A stretch of 64,000 nt of DNA, from the NCBI GenBank assembly GCA_914767715.1, contig OU612070.1, positions 9,071,501-9,135,500 of the forward strand, written 5' to 3'. Positions within the stretch are counted from its first letter, which is position 1. Each line of letters starts with the position of its first letter. Below, one piece after another: positions 60,765 to 64,000 of the stretch. The position numbers and the translations under genes were made by a program. This DNA is from Membranipora membranacea (Eukaryota > Bryozoa > Gymnolaemata > Cheilostomatida > Membraniporidae). The notes beneath the pieces were generated by a model that worked only from the letters and a program-made list of their open reading frames with translations, had not been told where the DNA came from and ran no database searches.

Positions 60765-63700
60765 TTGTGTGTGAGTTGAGGCTGGTCCACTTTGTCCCTA
60801 TATTTCTGCATGCTGATACCTAGTCGTGTAATAAATATCAGATAAATAGTTGACATTGGAACTCGAAAGTTTATCAGCTTGATGAGCAGTGCTGATACCA
60901 CGGCATTATAGAAAACATAGCCTATATTCTTGAACAACAGGCTTCCAGGAGATTATGATGTAAAATTTATCACTCAGTGCACTAAGTTAAAATCGAGGTT
61001 GGGCAACTGAGAAATCAGATTGTAGCTGGAGAGGAAAACCAGGGTATCAAAAAATGTTTAACTTTCTCAGATGTTCCTTTAACATGTAACAAAACCTGCT
61101 TGTGATTAACACATGTTTGGTCTTAGGGTAGTCTTTATATCACAGAGTAAGGATATACAGAGGGGCCACTTCAATGATCGTTATAGTGCCTGCGGTTTTT
61201 ATCCACTGGGGGAAATTCATCAATCTGGCAACCTGCTAATTTCAGAATATATATAAGTTACAGTGGAGTTTTGTCATGCAGACATAGCCACCTTTGATAG
61301 GTCATAATTCATTCTGTATTTATCCTAAATACTGATTTCTAACTTTTCTGAAATGTCCAATCTTCAAGCTATACACCATATTATTGTCATTTTTTGCTAG
61401 GATACATAGGCTATGAGTAATCCAGGTTTTTAAAATGAGTTTTATCAAATAGATTTACATGGGGCTTAGGTCAATGCATGGACATTTCCTAATTTTGATG
61501 ACCAGTCGTCTGTCAATTGTCACATGTAAATCTATATGAAAAAACTCATTTTTAATACCTGGATTACTCTTAGCCTATGAAACCTAGCAAAAAATGACAA
61601 TATATGTGTATAGCTTGAAGGTTGGACATTCCAACAAACATGGAAATCAGTCTTTAGGATATATACAGAATGAATTATGGCCCATCAAAGGTAGGGATGT
61701 CTGCAAGAAAAATGCCACTATAACATAGAGATAATGAGTTTTTGGCATCCAACTGTGCACAATTTTCCCCCAGTGAATCAAAAACCACAGGCACTATAAC
61801 TATCACTGATGTGTCCTCTCTGTATATCCTTACTCTGTGTTTATACCGTAATACCTCACCTAAAAGTCACCGGACTTATAAGTGAATCACCCCCCTCAGA
61901 AAAAATTTAAATGCTCCAGTTATAAGACACCCCACAGCTATAAGACACCCCACAGCTATAAGGCACCGTGTCTTATAAGTGAATCATATCAGTAGTTGAT
62001 GTTTGGAAGCTCTCCATCTTTGAATCAAGCGTCTATCAATGTTCAATTCCCTTGCAGTCTTGTCAAGGTTGTTATTCTTTTCAACTGTTCTCAATAATAC
62101 TTCCAGTTTCTGCTGAATGGTGTATGAGGTTCTTGGCATGTTTTGTTTATTTTGAAAGACTGTGAGGGAGATATGATATGCTGATTGTTGAAAAATTTGA
62201 ATTTTGTGGCACACATTCACTCACTACAAATGAGTAGTTTTGGGATAAAAACCTGCCCTCAGTGGGTTTTGAACTCGCAACTTCATGCTTACAAGAGGCA
62301 CACTTTACCACTGAGCTATTCAGATTCGGTGATTGTAATAGGTTTCAGTCCAACATATATATGAAAATGCTTCAAATGATACTCTGTTACAGCCGCCTTC
62401 ACTTATAAATTGCCGATATATAGGTGAGGGATTACGGTATGTTGATTTTGCTATGAATGTTTTAAATGCTGTAAATGCTAATATGCAATAATTGAGATTG
62501 ACATAGATTGAGGTACCTGTCATGTAAAGTTATATGCTGTCCTGGCTCAAAGTTAGCATCGATCTGAGCCTGTATACCTTTCATAAGAGCTTTATCATGA
62601 AGCAAATCTAGGAACGATTGGCACAACGAAGCTAGACTTGTCTCCATACCTAAAAAAATAGCAAAACAAGTACAGTGTTCTCCCAAACCAACGCAAAATT
62701 TCCAAAAATGTTTGTAGTTTTCAATCAATAAATTGAAACGCGTCAATGCACAGTTGAAAGTTATGACATTTCTGCTTTTTTTTGTTGTACATGTAATTTT
62801 TTATTGGTTTGACAACTAAGGTCCAACAGTGGCTAGTGTAGATTACTAACATAATTATTTTCTACTATTACCACGACATTTTCCACAATTTCCATCAACA
62901 TTCTGAAATTGTTATAACTTTGTTTACCTGCCACGGTAAAGTCCATAAGCAGACCCCGTATCTCACTGTCAGATAGAATTTGGTTCCCATTGTTATCAAC
63001 TTCCTCTTTCTGATATTCGATGAAATAATCAACGCATCCACGTTTGTAGTTATTGTCATAAGTCTCCTACAACAATGAAAATATACCACAAGGAACTAAT
63101 TATACAACAGTCACTTCTACATGCTCTGCAGCCACTGAAAAAAGTTTAATGTATTTAAAAGTTTGAGGATAGCACAGAAATATGTGTTTATCTATCAATA
63201 TTATATAGTACAACCACAATAATTTTTTTTTGAATGATTGACAAAGCAGAAAAAAGTTTTATGATGTGATAAAAATGATTGAATAATGATCTGCTTATTG
63301 AATGGAGCCTCACCTTGGCTTCTTGCAGCTTCTTGGAGATCTGCTCATCAACCATTTCTTTGGATTCCTCCAAGAAGTGATAGGTATTGTTGAATAGAAA
63401 ACGGCGAAACTTAAATAGGGCTGGGAATAAATCCATGATGGCTGATCTTGAAGCTGGATCTCCCACATGTAGTACCCTCCTATTCATGTCGTGTAAAGCT
63501 AGACATATTGGATCATCATAGGTGCGAGCTTCACCATACAGCTGTTAGGTTGGGTCAAGATTAGAAAAAACTTAAGCGACAATGAACAGAAGACTAAACA
63601 GAAAGCGATGCATTGTAATCATTTTGATTCAGCAATTGGCTGTGGAAATTTCTTTAACGCCACTTAGTAAGAATAAGAAGGCAGCAGCATTGGCCCCTTG

Positions 63701-63965
63701 CAATATGACTATGGAAGAATAAGAACAATAGATTCCCTGAACGACTCACAGAACCACTTACAATTGAAACCATCACTGAGCACACATATCCAGAACTAAG
63801 CTGAAATGTATCAACAGGCTGACTATCCCTACTGTTTAATATCTCTATGGTATCTTGTATGACATCTTGCATGATTTTCTCCAGATGTGCCATACCAGTT
63901 CCATAAGCCTTCAGTCCTTTAGTGGTTACTCTCCTCAAAAGGGGATAGCTCGGATGATTAAAGCT
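57871..63965 (-). CDS. Cytochrome P450 paralogue, exons 4-10 (5' part beyond window)
   Basis: Seven exons matching exons 4-10 of the P450 at 39840 with identical lengths and phases: 63965-63762, 63541-63314, 63066-62928, 62649-62517, 60522-60408, 59055-58910, 58075-57871. AGMETS, ENLR, KPERF and FGAGRRQCPGE are conserved, and SYPLLRR again replaces the usual helix-C tryptophan. The protein differs from the first copy at scattered sites (e.g. LRD to ICD before TEIAGYK; EMGLVI to KMGLVV). Parts of the introns also align (the end of intron 5), showing recent duplication. Intron 7 is 1,994 bp against 1,200 bp because two elements (61140 and 61846) inserted. The N-terminal three exons should lie beyond 64000. 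No lesion is seen. Confidence 0.92.
59520..60345. repeat. Possible diverged inverted repeat with AACCCCAGAT words
   Basis: GATCTGGG/AATCTGGGGTTGAG near 59600-59640 is echoed in the opposite sense near 60208-60260 (AACCCCAGAT, GACCCCAGATC, CCAACCCCAGACC), and CCTCCAAC words lie toward both edges. It spans exon-free DNA of intron 8 of the minus-strand P450. The arms are too diverged to fix ends. Confidence 0.35.
60719..60773. repeat. (TG)n microsatellite
   Basis: About 27 TG units with single interruptions (GCG, TTT), in intron 7 of the minus-strand P450. Confidence 0.85.
61140..61840. mobile_element. 700 bp foldback MITE, copy 2
   Basis: Nearly colinear with the element at 12465-13170, with the same TCACAGAGTAAGGATATA ends (last base changed on the right). 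TTATA at 61135-61139 and 61841-61845 is a clean 5 bp target duplication. It lies in intron 7 of the minus-strand P450 and is absent from the matching intron of the other P450. Confidence 0.88.
61984..62136 (-). pseudogene. Transposase helix-turn-helix fragment
   Basis: About 50 codons from the Met of MPRTSYTIQQK to a stop after SKHQLLI (a longer frame to 62220 is open upstream). The pattern matches the psq/CENP-B-like DNA-binding domain of pogo transposases, with the second helix TARELNIDRRLIQRWR. Only the DNA-binding module remains. It could still encode a small binding protein if expressed, but it is read as a relic. Confidence 0.6.
62258..62330 (-). repeat. tRNA-like sequence inside the pogo-like element
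   Basis: On the minus strand TAGCTCAGTGGTAAAGTGTG looks like a tRNA D-arm/A box, CTCTTGTAAGC like an anticodon loop (TGT, Thr-like), and GAGTTCAAAACC like a B box. T-arm and acceptor pairing are poor, so it is not a functional tRNA. A tRNA pseudogene or SINE head captured by the element is the likeliest reading. Confidence 0.4.
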
Positions 63966-64000
63966 CTGAGTAAATAACATAAACACTGTGAATTAAATGC

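Larger units (their letters stand above)
61846..62437 (-). mobile_element. Non-autonomous pogo-like (Tc1/mariner superfamily) element
   Basis: Terminal repeats CCGTAATACCTCACCTA and (right) the complement of CCGTAATCCCTCACCTA, flanked by TA on each side (61844-61845 and 62438-62439), give a 592 bp element. On the minus strand it keeps an in-frame stretch, MPRTSYTIQQKLEVLL ... TARELNIDRRLIQRWR, the N-terminal helix-turn-helix of pogo/Tigger/CENP-B-type transposases; no DDE catalytic domain is present. A 20 bp tandem duplication (TAAGACACCCCACAGCTATA) lies near the left end. The left TA is the end of the TTATA duplication of the neighbouring foldback, so it inserted afterwards. Confidence 0.8.

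Noticed and set aside
61140-61170. CACAGAG end resembling an RSS/Transib heptamer (CACAGTG)
   Set aside because: The target duplications only match if the element begins with T (TCACAG), no nonamer-spacer pattern follows, and no Transib coding sequence is present.
62258-62330. Functional tRNA-Thr (TGT)
   Set aside because: T-arm and acceptor stems do not pair and it lies inside a transposon.

Overview
This is animal nuclear DNA. It is AT-rich, its genes are split by many short GT...AG introns, and it holds a FYVE-domain gene of metazoan type, class A GPCRs and microsomal P450s. The density of small foldback and MITE elements and the compact introns suggest a marine or other non-vertebrate invertebrate. 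I cannot name the phylum from sequence alone.

Layout. At 1-79 there may be the last codons of an upstream gene. A single-exon class A GPCR lies at 1081-1986 (+). A 2.26 kb foldback repeat occupies 3153-5412. From 5494 to 29240 (+) there are 31 well-phased exons of a ZFYVE26 (spastizin/SPG15) orthologue; its first ~700 residues are not found. A two-exon ankyrin-repeat gene (17860-15525, -) is nested antisense in its sixteenth mapped intron. A paralogue with the same two-exon design (33151-30266, -) lies tail-to-tail with the ZFYVE26 3' end. From 33.2 to 39.8 kb I see no gene, only a 5'-truncated LINE with a 16 bp target duplication. A complete ten-exon cytochrome P450 runs 39840-46765 (+). Its close paralogue (58075-57871 back to 63965-63762, -; exons 4 to 10 in the window) points toward it. 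Between them lie a 2.77 kb inverted-repeat element, a frameshifted second copy of the GPCR (54964-54060, -) and another LINE fragment.

Duplication is the theme: GPCR, ankyrin gene and P450 each occur twice, with the GPCR and P450 pairs in opposite orientation. The second theme is short inverted-repeat DNA. Several families can be defined inside the window because copies, target-site duplications or empty sites can be compared: a 700 bp foldback with 5 bp duplications (two full copies plus a 32 bp end-to-end remnant), a 121 bp hairpin with a 9 bp duplication, a 239 bp GGGGGG-ended MITE, a pogo-like element carrying an in-frame helix-turn-helix, and tiny palindromic insertions flanked by 8 bp repeats.

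There is no operon logic. ZFYVE26 is an endolysosomal/autophagy protein, the P450s are ER monooxygenases, the GPCRs are orphan receptors, and the ankyrin proteins are of unknown function. No rRNA, intact tRNA, CRISPR or viral gene was seen.
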